Shown piece by piece: positions 25,905-34,904 of a stretch of 64,000 bases of DNA; the stretch's first letter is position 1, and each line of letters begins with the position of its first letter. The position numbers were made by a program, and so were the translations under genes. The notes under the pieces were generated by a model. The model saw only the letters and a program-made list of their open reading frames with translations, was not told the DNA's origin and searched no databases. This DNA comes from Pseudomonas helvetica. GTDB lineage: Bacteria; Pseudomonadota; Gammaproteobacteria; Pseudomonadales; Pseudomonadaceae. Location: the NCBI RefSeq assembly GCF_039908645.1, contig NZ_CP150917.1:3917501-3981500 (forward strand), given 5' to 3'.

Positions 25905-26804
25905 ATGATCGGAAGTCTCAGCCTGGATCAGTTGCGAATCCTTGTAACCATTGCTGATACAGGCAGTTTCTCGGCAACGGGACGTCACCTGCGGCGTGCT
26001 CAATCTGCCATTAGCCAGTCGATTGCCACACTTGAGTCAGTTCAAGGTGTGAGGCTGTTTGATCGGAGCGGCCATCGTCCAACGCTCACTGAGGTCGGTA
26101 GAGTGCTGGTGGTTCAAGCGCGCGCCGTGCTGGCAAGCGCTGCCCAGTTTGAAGCAATGGCCTCAAGTACGGCAGCCGGGGTTGAGCCGGAGTTGGCGCT
26201 CGCCATAGACCCTTTGGTCCCTAGCGCACCGCTCATCGAAAGCCTGCGCGCTATCCGTGAGGCTTTCCCGCATCTGGCAGTGAGTTTTTCTACGGAAGGC
26301 TTAGGCGGCGCAGAGCGCCGATTGCGCAACGGCGATGCGGCACTGGCGCTTTGCACATTGATTCCGACAGTGCCCGACGATGTCACCGCATTGCCGCTGC
26401 TCAGCGTCAACTTGAGACCAGTAGTAGCCAGCGGGCATCCCCTGGCTACGTTAGGCCGTCGGGCAACAAGTGCAGACCTCAAGCCTTATGTGCAACTGGT
26501 ACTTTCCGATCCGGTTTCCCCCGACGGCCCTAGCTATGGGGTGACGGGCAGTCACCAGTGGCGGTTTGTAGATTTGGCACGGCGGATGGATTTTTTGCTC
26601 GCCGGGTTCGGTTGGTGCCGAATGCCAGAGCATCTGATTGCGGATCATCTGGCTTCAGGACGCCTCCTGCCGCTTGAGTTAACCGCCGAACTTCAGCGCA
26701 CACCAGACACACTGACGATCTATGCTGCGCACATGCAAAATCGCTCTTTAGGGAAAGCAGGCCGATGGCTTCTGAATGATCTGACCCATCGTCTGTGCAG
26801 GTGA
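25905..26804 (+). CDS. LysR-family transcriptional regulator
   Basis: A 299-residue regulator with helix-turn-helix GSFSATGRHLRRAQSAISQS near residue 20, dimerisation helix IATLESVQGVRLFDRS and effector domain from about residue 93. It is divergent from azoR and likely its regulator. Confidence 0.85.
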   Translation: MIGSLSLDQLRILVTIADTGSFSATGRHLRRAQSAISQSIATLESVQGVRLFDRSGHRPTLTEVGRVLVVQARAVLASAAQFEAMASSTAAGVEPELALAIDPLVPSAPLIESLRAIREAFPHLAVSFSTEGLGGAERRLRNGDAALALCTLIPTVPDDVTALPLLSVNLRPVVASGHPLATLGRRATSADLKPYVQLVLSDPVSPDGPSYGVTGSHQWRFVDLARRMDFLLAGFGWCRMPEHLIADHLASGRLLPLELTAELQRTPDTLTIYAAHMQNRSLGKAGRWLLNDLTHRLCR

Positions 26805-26889
26805 TGATACGAAGACGACTAACGTCAGCGGTTTGGTTATCCCGTTGGCCAAAGGGCTGATGCGGTTAATCGAACCGGTAGTGCAGTGC

Positions 26890-26936
26890 AATGCAAAGGG
26901 GACAAACTTAGTTCTCTGTCATACCTGCCTCGACAG
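26890..26936 (+). repeat. family B inverted-repeat element, partial copy 4
   Basis: AATGCAAAGGGGACAAACTT, then AGTTCTCTGTCATACC and TGCCTCGAC, forms the left half and centre. The copy stops where the IS3-type end at 26939 begins, so the IS may have inserted into it. Confidence 0.65.
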
Positions 26937-26938
26937 CA

Positions 26939-27037
26939 TGTCTAGTCCTGAAATAGGTTTACACCTGTTTCACCCCAACGCCCGGTGCATCGCATCGGGC
27001 GTTTTGTATTTCAAAGACAGGTGCGGCCGCCCGCTTC
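26939..27037 (-). mobile_element. solo IS3-family end remnant
   Basis: TGTCTAGTCCTGAAATAGG, then TTTACACCTGTTTCA, matches the terminal repeat and orfB 3' end of the 1310-bp IS at 42098-43407. Similarity covers about 99 bases and stops near GGTGCGGCCGCCCGC, where orfB should continue. The other end is absent here. Confidence 0.85.
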
Positions 27038-27202
27038 CGGGAAGACGCAGTGCTGCGCAGTAGCCATAGCGACTTTTTTTGCCGAGATCTTTTGAGACCG
27101 ATCGAGCCCATATAACTGAAAGGCTCTTCTGTCAGTGACACCCTGAGTCATCGACGCATGCAACGTCCACAGCAAAGTAGAAAACGCCCTCAAGCGCGAT
27201 AT

Positions 27203-27763
27203 CTAGCGCCGCGACATGACCGCGTTATGCACGGGTAAAGCGGCTTGTTCGGGGTGTTGCTGCAAAAAATGCCTGATGGCTTGATCCTGGCGATCCACCA
27301 CGCATACGTTCACGCTGGGGCGAGGGACGGTGCATTCGCCAAGCGCGAGGAACCCGCAACTCATGACGCCGTATACCGCAACCGGTTGCGCGACGGCCGA
27401 GCAATCGTAGACCATCTCGCCAAGGTAATTGAGCTGCCCTTGGGTGACGGTGAAATGCAGCGGTTTGGAGTAAGCCCCCATTACCCCGCGGCGGTGACCC
27501 AGGCGGCTCACCTCATAGTCACCGGCGGGCAGCCATGCCGAATAATCATCCTTGGGTCCCCAGCCGTAAGTCTTGTCACTCTTGATGTCACGAAATTCAA
27601 GGTAGGTTCCGTAGGGGCCGCCTTCCAGCAGCGTGCCGACCACCAGACCAGCGTTTTGCGCGTTGTAAACGGGGGAATTCAACGCCATTTCAGCGGGCAT
27701 TGACGAGCAACCGGCCAGCAACCCGATCAGGCCAATTGCAAAGATGTGGTGCGAGTAAAGCAT
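27203..27763 (-). CDS. predicted lipoprotein
   Basis: A 186-residue protein with a lipoprotein signal (FAIGLIGLLAGC, lipidated Cys near residue 19). The mature part has a beta-rich segment (YGTYLEFRDIKSDKTYGWG; YSAWLPAGDYEVSRLGHRRG) that looks like a carboxypeptidase-regulatory or DUF2846-type sandwich, and several Cys. No firm family is assigned. It is divergent from another lipoprotein gene 131 bases away. Confidence 0.65.
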   Translation of the reverse strand: MLYSHHIFAIGLIGLLAGCSSMPAEMALNSPVYNAQNAGLVVGTLLEGGPYGTYLEFRDIKSDKTYGWGPKDDYSAWLPAGDYEVSRLGHRRGVMGAYSKPLHFTVTQGQLNYLGEMVYDCSAVAQPVAVYGVMSCGFLALGECTVPRPSVNVCVVDRQDQAIRHFLQQHPEQAALPVHNAVMSRR

Positions 27764-27894
27764 TCCGTTACCTCGGTGGGAGACGAACAAAATCCAAAAT
27801 AAATTCAAGGCCGACAGCGCGCTGGACGGCGGCGACTACCTTTATTAGCATGATGGCCTTTCGCCTACTTGTACATCAAGGACGATACATCAAC

Positions 27895-28935
27895 ATGTTC
27901 AGTTTTTCCCGATGGCGCCTGCGTGGCGCTGTAAGCATTGCCGCACTGTTACTTGGCGGGTGCAGTTTCAACGGTTCCTATCCGGACGCCAGTGGACCCG
28001 ATGCGGCGAAGCTGCGCTTTATCAGCAGCAATGAAAACTCGACGCTCGACTTGTTCGATGCCGAACACTGCGACGGCCAGACGACGGGGCTGCTCAATAA
28101 CCTGTTCTCCGCCAATACCCGGCGACGGGCGGCGATGAGCGCCGCTGTACCCGAGAATGCCAAGGCCTATCTGGAAGTGCGGCTGCAACCGGGCCATGAA
28201 CTGTTCGCGCGAGCCAATACCTTAAGCACCGGTAGCGTGTGCACCGTGGCGTTCAACTTTACCCCGCAGAGCGGTGGCGAGTACGAAGCGAACTTCCGCT
28301 ACGTAGGTCGCAGTTGCCAAATTACCCTTAGCCGTCTGCGCCAGATTGATGGCAAGGTTATGCGCTCGCCGATCGCGCTGACCAACAAAGGCCTGCCCGC
28401 CTGCGTCGGCCGCAACCCGATTTTCCCCAAGCCCGCCGAAGCACCGCCACAGTCAGCGGAGCGTACAGCACTGATCGCGCAGATCGTCGACGCCAGTGTC
28501 ATCGCGAAAATGAAGCCCGAAGCCGACGATTCCTCGTCGGTGCGGGAAGCGTTGCTCGACAAGTCGATGGAGGAACGCAAACAGCGCCTCGGCTTCAGCC
28601 TGCCGGATGCCTATTGGACTGAATATCACCAGAACCTGGAGCAGTTCGCCAACGAGATGACAGGCACCAAAGCGCGTTCATTGCTGTTGTACAAGGACTA
28701 CTACACCAACCGTCTGAGCCTGCTCGACACCCCCGAGATCCATGAACTGCTGCCCGACAGAGAAACGGCCGACCGTAGCAAGGCGATGTCCACCAATAAT
28801 GCAATGCTGGAATACTACTACCGAACCCAGCGAGAACTGCTGAAGGAAACACTGAGCGCGCATCAGGCACGCATGGCCGATCTGGATCAGCGCTTTGAGG
28901 TGTGCAAGCGTTTCGCGGCCTGCTGGCAAAATTAA
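27895..28935 (+). CDS. predicted lipoprotein
   Basis: A 346-residue protein with a lipoprotein signal (AVSIAALLLGGC, Cys near residue 23). The first half is beta-rich with paired cysteines (VCTVAFNFTPQSGGEYEANF), and the second half is a long charged helix (MEERKQRLGFSLPDAYWTEY; HQNLEQFANEM). The strand region resembles that of the smaller lipoprotein at 35625 (QCQIPFSFTPQDGATYTL), so the two are probably paralogues in their first halves. Start chosen at the ATG directly before the signal sequence. Confidence 0.65.
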   Translation: MFSFSRWRLRGAVSIAALLLGGCSFNGSYPDASGPDAAKLRFISSNENSTLDLFDAEHCDGQTTGLLNNLFSANTRRRAAMSAAVPENAKAYLEVRLQPGHELFARANTLSTGSVCTVAFNFTPQSGGEYEANFRYVGRSCQITLSRLRQIDGKVMRSPIALTNKGLPACVGRNPIFPKPAEAPPQSAERTALIAQIVDASVIAKMKPEADDSSSVREALLDKSMEERKQRLGFSLPDAYWTEYHQNLEQFANEMTGTKARSLLLYKDYYTNRLSLLDTPEIHELLPDRETADRSKAMSTNNAMLEYYYRTQRELLKETLSAHQARMADLDQRFEVCKRFAACWQN

Positions 28936-28997
28936 TAGGGGTCGGCCTGAGGGTGCCGGCCGTAACAGGTACACTGCTTATCGCCGAGCGACAGCTA

Positions 28998-29165
28998 TCG
29001 GCCCAGAGTGTGTAAAAACGCTTCGCCAAAATTGAAGTGTGCGCGTCTACGTTAAATCTGAAATTTATCGGCACGTCAGCAGATGTGGATTTCGCGTAGA
29101 AGCGCGATTTCCAGTCCGATATTGAGTACCTGTCTCGCACAAAAACGTTTTTACACAGCCTCGGC
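28998..29165. mobile_element. MITE-like element with TGTGTAAAAACG inverted ends
   Basis: GAGTGTGTAAAAACG on the left and CGTTTTTACACAGCCTC on the right enclose about 140 bases with no gene. The left end continues outward into a family A arm (GACAGCTATCGGCCC). The same end sequence flanks the IS1182-type locus at 12078 and 14207, so this could be its non-autonomous derivative. Confidence 0.55.
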
Positions 29166-29218
29166 TAATAGCGGACACACACCCGTATTGCGTCAGAAAA
29201 CAACTAGAGACTATTAGA

Positions 29219-29425
29219 ATGCCGATTCAGTGCCAAAGGTGCGGTCAAGGCTCAGTCCTAGCGATGCGTATCCGCTCTACGCATATTTTGCTGTGGGTCT
29301 GCGAGGAGTGTGAAGCAACATGGAAACGCCAAGAGGAAGTCAACATCGGTAAGTTCGAAGACTATGGAACGCTAATGATGAGTATCGGACGCAGCCCTTT
29401 GTGGTCGGAACTGAAGCCTCAGTAA
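29219..29425 (+). CDS. small zinc-ribbon-like protein
   Basis: A 68-residue protein with two CxxC pairs, CQRCG at residue 5 and CEEC near residue 29, the spacing of a zinc ribbon. The C-terminal part is FEDYGTLMMSIGRSPLWSEL. Similar small proteins are common in variable regions of proteobacteria and have no known role. It stands alone after the MITE-like element. Confidence 0.65.
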   Translation: MPIQCQRCGQGSVLAMRIRSTHILLWVCEECEATWKRQEEVNIGKFEDYGTLMMSIGRSPLWSELKPQ

Positions 29426-29469
29426 AAAGTGCGCAGCCATTCACTTTGCACTTCCTGCGTACCGTCCGT

Positions 29470-29509
29470 TTCAGGTCTATTCCACTCAGTCACCACCGGC
29501 AAAAATCAA
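29470..29509 (+). repeat. short dispersed repeat, family C, copy 2
   Basis: TTCAGGTCTATTCCACTCAG, then TCACCACCGGCAAAAATC, parallels 21873-21912. Confidence 0.5.
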
Positions 29510-29687
29510 TCAAAAACCGCCACTCGATCGATACGGATACACGACACAAAAAGCTGTCTTGCTTACCCGCCAACACTCTTGATTAGGGAAGTGGTGTGCG
29601 GATAGACCTCAAATAACGAATCAGGCGCCTAGGGCGCCTTATCCGCTTCTAGAGCTAGCATTTGTCGAGGGCAACGGTTGACCCAAC

Positions 29688-30812
29688 CTAAACCAAAGGC
29701 TGGTGACTGGTCACACAGTGGATACCCCCACCACCCGCGGCGATCGCATCGATATTGAGCTGCACCACCTCACGATCCGGGTAGAGCTCGGACAACAGGT
29801 CAAAGGCTTTGGTATCTGCCGCCTTGTCACCGAACTCGGGGGCAATGACTGCACCATTGATCACGAAGTAGTTGATATAGCCTGGCGCGAAGTCTGGATT
29901 GTTTTTGCTGAACCGACTTTTTCGTGGATTGAGCGGAGGCGACACGGTGTGCACGTGCAGCGCGCGGCCATCGGCATCAGTGGCCTTCCTGAGAATGTCC
30001 AGATGGGCGAGCGTCACTGCGTGGTCATAGGACTCGGGGTCGTTGTCGAGGTTGGCGATCACCACTCCCGGCTTGACGAAGCGGGCGTAGAAGTCGACAT
30101 GGGCGTCGGTGATGTCCTGGCCTTTGATGCCCGGCAGCCAGATGATTTTGCGCAAGCCAAGTCTCTTCTTCAGTTCTTCCTCTACGTCGACCTTGCTCCA
30201 GCCGGGATTGCGGTTGGTATTGATCCAGCTACTTTCGGTCATGATCCCCGTGCCGTGGCCATCCACTTCGATAGCGCCGCCCTCGCCCACCAGCCGGCTG
30301 CGGATGTAGTTGGCGCCGGCAGTCCGGGCGACCGAAGCGGCAATCTGCGCATCCTCGGCATGCTGCTGTTTGTTGCCCCAGCCGTTGAAGTTGAAATCCA
30401 CCGCGCCGAGCCCACCTTCGCCATCGATGACGAAGTTGGCACCGATATCGCGCATCCAGATATCGTCCAGCTCCGTGACAACAAAGGTAATGTTGCCCGT
30501 GCCGCATTTTTCTTCAGCCAGATCCCGCTCGCTCTCACGACAAAACACAGTCACCGGCTCATAGTTGGCGATGGTGCGGGCGATCCGCCCCAAGGCATCT
30601 TGCACGTCAGGCGTGAAGTCCTCGTGAATGGCCTCCTGTGCACCAAAGGCGATAAAGGCTCGCCGATGTTTGTCGCCCTCATCCGGCATATGCCAACCGT
30701 CCTTGATGGCTGCTTGTATCCGTGGAGCATTCAGGCCGAGTCCCATGGACGCGGCTGCGCCCAGACTGGCAACCACCGATACCTGCTTGATGAACTCACG
30801 ACGTGTCGACAT
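29688..30812 (-). CDS. Tat-exported agmatine deiminase / peptidylarginine deiminase family protein
   Basis: A 374-residue protein that would hydrolyse agmatine (or a related guanidino compound) to the N-carbamoyl derivative and ammonia. The N terminus is a twin-arginine signal (STRREFIKQ, then a hydrophobic stretch), placing it in the periplasm. Guanidine-modifying signatures follow: DDIWMRDIGANF, GEGGAIEVDGHGT, TDAHVDFYARF (His and Asp) and the nucleophile GGGGIHCVT. It is the last gene of the agu operon, 14 bases after the PotF-like gene. An in-frame ATG at 30830 overlaps that gene and is less likely. The distinct feature is export, unlike the cytosolic AguA upstream. Confidence 0.8.
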   Translation of the reverse strand: MSTRREFIKQVSVVASLGAAASMGLGLNAPRIQAAIKDGWHMPDEGDKHRRAFIAFGAQEAIHEDFTPDVQDALGRIARTIANYEPVTVFCRESERDLAEEKCGTGNITFVVTELDDIWMRDIGANFVIDGEGGLGAVDFNFNGWGNKQQHAEDAQIAASVARTAGANYIRSRLVGEGGAIEVDGHGTGIMTESSWINTNRNPGWSKVDVEEELKKRLGLRKIIWLPGIKGQDITDAHVDFYARFVKPGVVIANLDNDPESYDHAVTLAHLDILRKATDADGRALHVHTVSPPLNPRKSRFSKNNPDFAPGYINYFVINGAVIAPEFGDKAADTKAFDLLSELYPDREVVQLNIDAIAAGGGGIHCVTSHQPLV

Positions 30813-30826
30813 GCGTATCTCTCTGT

Positions 30827-31930
30827 TCATTTAACGGAGGCTGTCTTGAATTTGGTCCACGCCCGCATGCGCGCACGCATGTCCGCCTGGGGAATGTCTT
30901 TGCCCGGGATCAGTCGTTGGTAAGTGGCGTCATCGAGGTAGATATCCGGGTTGTTACGCATCATTGCATCGACGCTCGGCCGTGCCTTGGCGTTGGAGGT
31001 GGGGTAACCGGTGAAGTTAGTGATGGCGGCCATGTTTTCCGGGCGCATGACGAAGTTGATGAACGCATAGGCGTACTCTGGATGTTTGGCGTCGACGGGG
31101 ATCGCCATGGTGTCCATCCACACCGTGGTGCCCTCGCGCGGGATGTGATACTGGAACGTGGTTTTCTTGCCGGCGGCATCTGCCGCCCGTTGCGCCTGGG
31201 TCATATCGCCGCTGTAACCGAGCGACAGGCACAAGTTGCCGTTGACCAGATCAGTCACCGGTTGCGACTGGAACTTGCGGATGTACGGCCGCAGTTTCAG
31301 CAACAGTTCACTGGCCGCTGCCAAGTCCTCCGGCTTGGCGCTGCGCGGTTCACGGCCGAGGTAATTGAGCGCGACCGCCAGCACTTCGTCTGGCGAATCG
31401 ATCAGGGAGATACCGCAGTCCGCGAACCTGGCGGCCAGCTCCGGTTTGAACAACATGTCCAGGCTATTCACCGGCGCATCCGGCATGCGCTTTTTGATCT
31501 GTTCGGCGTTGTAGGTCAGGCCGATGGTGCCCCACGTATAGGGGACGGTGGCCTTGCTCGAGTAGAGATAATGCGTACGCAGTTTCTGCAGACCCGGCTC
31601 GATGTCATCCAGGGCGGTGAGCTTTGACTTGTCCAGTGGCTGCAAACTGCCGGCGTGCATCAGACGTTCGCCAACAGTGTCGCCCGGAAAGATCAGGTCA
31701 TAACCACTGCCGCCGGCCATCAGCTTGGCTTCCAGTGTTTCACTGCCATCCATGACGTCGTAGATCACCTTGATCCCGGTTTCAGCGGTGAATCTGGACA
31801 GGGTGTCCTCGGCGAAGTAATCGGCCCAGTTGTACAACCTCAGGGTTTTCTCCTCTGCCTGCGCCGACGACAAGGCACTGCTTAGCGCCAATCCCAAGGA
31901 GCAGAGCAAAAGCTGTTTGGTCACGTTCAT
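30827..31930 (-). CDS. periplasmic polyamine-binding protein, PotF/SpuD type
   Basis: A 367-residue extracellular solute-binding protein of the polyamine ABC family. It has a signal peptide (LLLCSLGLALSSALSSAQA) and the family opening KTLRLYNWADYFAEDTL, followed by GSGYDLIFPGDTVGERLM and VPYTWGTIGLTYNAEQI. AAGGGG precedes the ATG, one base after the aguB stop. No permease or ATPase gene follows, so it must share a transporter encoded elsewhere, or present ligand to the periplasmic deiminase. Likely ligand is agmatine or putrescine, by context. Confidence 0.85.
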   Translation of the reverse strand: MNVTKQLLLCSLGLALSSALSSAQAEEKTLRLYNWADYFAEDTLSRFTAETGIKVIYDVMDGSETLEAKLMAGGSGYDLIFPGDTVGERLMHAGSLQPLDKSKLTALDDIEPGLQKLRTHYLYSSKATVPYTWGTIGLTYNAEQIKKRMPDAPVNSLDMLFKPELAARFADCGISLIDSPDEVLAVALNYLGREPRSAKPEDLAAASELLLKLRPYIRKFQSQPVTDLVNGNLCLSLGYSGDMTQAQRAADAAGKKTTFQYHIPREGTTVWMDTMAIPVDAKHPEYAYAFINFVMRPENMAAITNFTGYPTSNAKARPSVDAMMRNNPDIYLDDATYQRLIPGKDIPQADMRARMRAWTKFKTASVK

Positions 31931-31931
31931 C

Positions 31932-32840
31932 TCAAACCCCTTGAGTGTTCCAGCGAGCATTAATGTGACGACCATCCAGGCTTAACAGCGCCCCATACAT
32001 TTCGGGACGGCGGTCGCGGTAGATGCCCCAGGTCAGGCGTTCTTCGCGCATGGCGGACAAGTCCAGGCTGTGTACCAGCACACCCAGGCTGTCGCGGTCG
32101 GCCTCGGCGAGGAGCTTGCCCTTGTGGTTGCAGATAAAGGACGAGCCGTAGAAGTTCATCTGCAGCGTCGGATCGGTGGTCGCCACTTCTCGGCCAATGC
32201 GGTTGGCTGCCACCACCGGCAGGAGGTTTGCAGCGGCATGGCCGCGCATGGTCATCTGCCAGTGGTCACGTGAATCCAGTGCGGCGCAGCCAGGTTCAGA
32301 ACCAATGGCGGTGGGAAACAGCAAGACTTCGGCGCCCATCAGCGCCAGGCAGCGTGCGGTCTCGGGGAACCACTGATCCCAACAGATACCCACACCGATG
32401 CGCCCGAAAGCAGTGTCCCAGACACGGAAACCGGTATCGCCGGGGCTGAAGTATTCCTTCTCCTGATAACCGATGGCGTTGGGTATGTGCGTCTTGCGAT
32501 ACACCCCCAGCAACTGCCCATCGGCATCGGCCACGCTCAACGAGTTGAAGTAGGCATTGCCCGCCTTCTCGAACCAGCTCAGCGGCAGCACCACACCCAA
32601 CTCCCTGGCCAGCGCGGCAAAGCGTTTTAGCACGGCGCTGTGCTGATATTCCTCAGCCAGCGCCAGGTGTTTGTGATGTTGCTCGATGCAAAAATAGGGC
32701 GAGGCAAACAGCTCCTGCAACAGGATGACCTGGGCGCCCTTCGCCGCCGCTTCACGTACCAACTGCTCAGCCTGATCGAGGTTGTGTTTCAGATCCCAGG
32801 TGCAGGACATCTGGGTGGTAGCAACAGTCAAAATGGTCAT
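31932..32840 (-). CDS. aguB: N-carbamoylputrescine amidase
   Basis: A 302-residue nitrilase-superfamily amidase that converts N-carbamoylputrescine to putrescine, CO2 and ammonia in the cytosol. The catalytic triad is visible: Glu in ILLQELFASPYF, Lys in YRKTHIPN and Cys in GVGICWDQWFPE. Length and motifs are typical of AguB. The gene starts four bases after the aguA stop and is followed one base later by the PotF-like gene, so all are one transcript. Confidence 0.92.
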   Translation of the reverse strand: MTILTVATTQMSCTWDLKHNLDQAEQLVREAAAKGAQVILLQELFASPYFCIEQHHKHLALAEEYQHSAVLKRFAALARELGVVLPLSWFEKAGNAYFNSLSVADADGQLLGVYRKTHIPNAIGYQEKEYFSPGDTGFRVWDTAFGRIGVGICWDQWFPETARCLALMGAEVLLFPTAIGSEPGCAALDSRDHWQMTMRGHAAANLLPVVAANRIGREVATTDPTLQMNFYGSSFICNHKGKLLAEADRDSLGVLVHSLDLSAMREERLTWGIYRDRRPEMYGALLSLDGRHINARWNTQGV

Positions 32841-32844
32841 CGCA

Positions 32845-33897
32845 TTACCCCTTCAGTGGCCAGGCCGGCTGTTGCTGGGTGATGCAATGCACCCCGCCAC
32901 CGCCATGCGCCAGATGATTGATCCGCACCGGCACCACCTCGCGTCCGGGGAACGCCTGAGCCAACACTTCGGCAGCCGCGTTGTCGGCATCGATGCCATA
33001 GGCCGGCATGATGACGGCGTTGTTGGCGATGTAGAAGTTGGTGTAGGAGGCACAAAACACTTCAGCCTCGGTGTCCACGGCGTCGGTGGCTTCATACAGG
33101 TCGATCAGCTCAAACGGTCGACCGTGGGCATCGGTTGCCAGCGCCAACGCGCGACGGTTTTCTCGTACCACCTCGGCATAGATCGAACTCTTGTCGTGAG
33201 TGGCGTCCACCAGCAACACACCAGGGCGGGCGAAAGCGCACACGCCATCGACATGGCCGTCGGTCATGTCGCCGGTCACGTAGTCGGGATCGCCCGGCAG
33301 CCAGACGGTCTTCTTCACGCCGAGCAGACGCTTGAATATCTCCTCCATCTCGGCCTTGCTCATGCCCGGGTTGCGGTTGGGGTTGAGCAATACCGACTCG
33401 GTGGTGATCAGCGTGCCCTCGCCGTCCACATGAATCGCGCCGCCTTCGTTACTCAATGGAGTACCGAAGCACGCCAAGCCCAAGTGATTGAGTGCGCGGC
33501 GAGCCAGGCTTTCGTCCAGGTCATGGGCCGACTTCCCGCCCCACGCGTTGAAACGCCAGCTCACACCGGCCAGCCCCTGTTGCGGGTGGCAGATGAAGCT
33601 CGGGCCGGAGTCCCGGCACCAGCTGTCGTTCACCGCCAGCTCGATCAGTTCGATGTTTGGCCCGCACAACGCTTTGGCACTCGTGACAGCAGAAGGATCA
33701 ACAACCATCTTCACCGGTTCAAAACGGGCAATGGCGTTGGCCACACGAGCGAAATCCTCTTGCACCCGCGCCAACGTGACACCCCAACCCGACTCCCACA
33801 GCGCCTGGTTGTGCGGCCAAACCATCCAGGTTGCGGCGTGCCTGACCCACTCCGCCGGCATCCACCAACCATTGTTTTGAATTTCATTCTGCTGCAT
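32845..33897 (-). CDS. aguA: agmatine deiminase (cytosolic)
   Basis: A 350-residue guanidino deiminase converting agmatine to N-carbamoylputrescine. Key segments are NDSWCRDSGPSF, EGGAIHVDGEGT, TDGHVDGVCAF and the nucleophile GGGGVHCIT near the C terminus. There is no signal peptide, in contrast to the Tat-exported paralogue at the end of the operon. AAAGGTG lies seven bases before the ATG at 33897. It is the first gene of the operon and is divergent from a LysR regulator. Confidence 0.92.
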   Translation of the reverse strand: MQQNEIQNNGWWMPAEWVRHAATWMVWPHNQALWESGWGVTLARVQEDFARVANAIARFEPVKMVVDPSAVTSAKALCGPNIELIELAVNDSWCRDSGPSFICHPQQGLAGVSWRFNAWGGKSAHDLDESLARRALNHLGLACFGTPLSNEGGAIHVDGEGTLITTESVLLNPNRNPGMSKAEMEEIFKRLLGVKKTVWLPGDPDYVTGDMTDGHVDGVCAFARPGVLLVDATHDKSSIYAEVVRENRRALALATDAHGRPFELIDLYEATDAVDTEAEVFCASYTNFYIANNAVIMPAYGIDADNAAAEVLAQAFPGREVVPVRINHLAHGGGGVHCITQQQPAWPLKG

Positions 33898-34031
33898 GAC
33901 AAGCACCTTTAAGTTAAGTCATTGTGTTCAATGAAAACTGCCTATGCGGTCTTGGCATGCATGCTACGGCTGCAAAAACGGGCAAACAAACGATGGATTT
34001 TGTAGATAAATGATTAGAGGAACTTATCAGC
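33898..34031. promoter_or_regulatory. divergent control region, agu operon / LysR
   Basis: This region of 134 bases between divergent genes contains an AT-rich block (33996-34016) next to the LysR start. It must hold the agu operon promoter. Confidence 0.5.
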
Positions 34032-34904
34032 ATGCTCAAGCACTGGCCGCCGCTCGGCACCCTTCGCGGCTTTGAAGCCGCCGCCCGGCTGGGCAGTTTC
34101 CACAAGGCCGCCGAAGAGCTGCACCTCACCCAATCGGCGATCAGCCAGCAGATTCGCAGCCTCGAAGCGTACCTGGAACAACCCTTGTTCTTTCGCAGTG
34201 GACGCAGCGTCAGTCTGACCGATGCCGGTCACGACCTGCTCAGCACCACCCAGGCACTGCTGCAGCAACTGGCCGTCGGTGTTCGTCGCCTTGGGCAGTA
34301 CCAAAAACCCAACCAACTGGTCCTCAACACCACCCCGGCGTTCGCCCGACACTGGCTACTGCCACGCCTGGAAGATTTCCGCCGCCAGCACCCGGAAGTT
34401 GATCTGTGGATCTTCAGTACCGACGAAGTCCCGGACATGACGACCCAGACCATCGACCTCGCGGTGCGAGACGACATCAGCTCCCAGGCCGAATGCAGCT
34501 TCAAGGTGCTGCACGCCGACCGCCTTTACCCGGCGTGCCACCCCAGCCTCTTGGCAGTGCCCAGCGCACAGCGCACCACCCTGCATGGCGAGCGGGAAAT
34601 GGACTGGAGCCACTGGGCGGTAGAGGCCGGCATCGATGTAGGCCAGAAGGATCAGGGCCTGAACTTCTCCGACCCCGGCCTACTGCTGGACGCCGCGTGT
34701 GCGGGGCTCGGCATCGCCTTGGTCAGCCAACTATTGAGTCAGCCAGCGCGTGCCAATGGGCTGTTGCAGCCGTTGGTTGAGGAGACGATTCGCGGCCCTA
34801 ACTGGGCGTTGTTGACCCATCGTGATAGTGAGAATAATCCGATGGCGCGGAGTTTTAGTGAGTGGTTGCTGGGCAAGCTGGCGGCGGGGAGTCAAGTGAT
34901 GTAA
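34032..34904 (+). CDS. LysR-family regulator, GcvA-like
   Basis: A 290-residue regulator with helix-turn-helix GSFHKAAEELHLTQSAISQQ at residues 21-40 and a GcvA-like effector domain (LVLNTTPAFARHWLLPRL; IDLAVRDD). It is divergent from the agu operon and is its probable regulator, sensing agmatine or a product. P. aeruginosa uses a TetR-type AguR, so control here would differ. Confidence 0.85.
   Translation: MLKHWPPLGTLRGFEAAARLGSFHKAAEELHLTQSAISQQIRSLEAYLEQPLFFRSGRSVSLTDAGHDLLSTTQALLQQLAVGVRRLGQYQKPNQLVLNTTPAFARHWLLPRLEDFRRQHPEVDLWIFSTDEVPDMTTQTIDLAVRDDISSQAECSFKVLHADRLYPACHPSLLAVPSAQRTTLHGEREMDWSHWAVEAGIDVGQKDQGLNFSDPGLLLDAACAGLGIALVSQLLSQPARANGLLQPLVEETIRGPNWALLTHRDSENNPMARSFSEWLLGKLAAGSQVM

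Noticed and set aside
29703..30923. A 406-codon open frame antisense to the Tat-type deiminase
   Set aside because: The deiminase has complete catalytic motifs and operon spacing, and the antisense frame has none.
32782..33912. A 376-codon open frame antisense to aguA
   Set aside because: The aguA motifs are unmistakable on the minus strand, and the antisense frame also crosses the aguB start and has no protein-like features.
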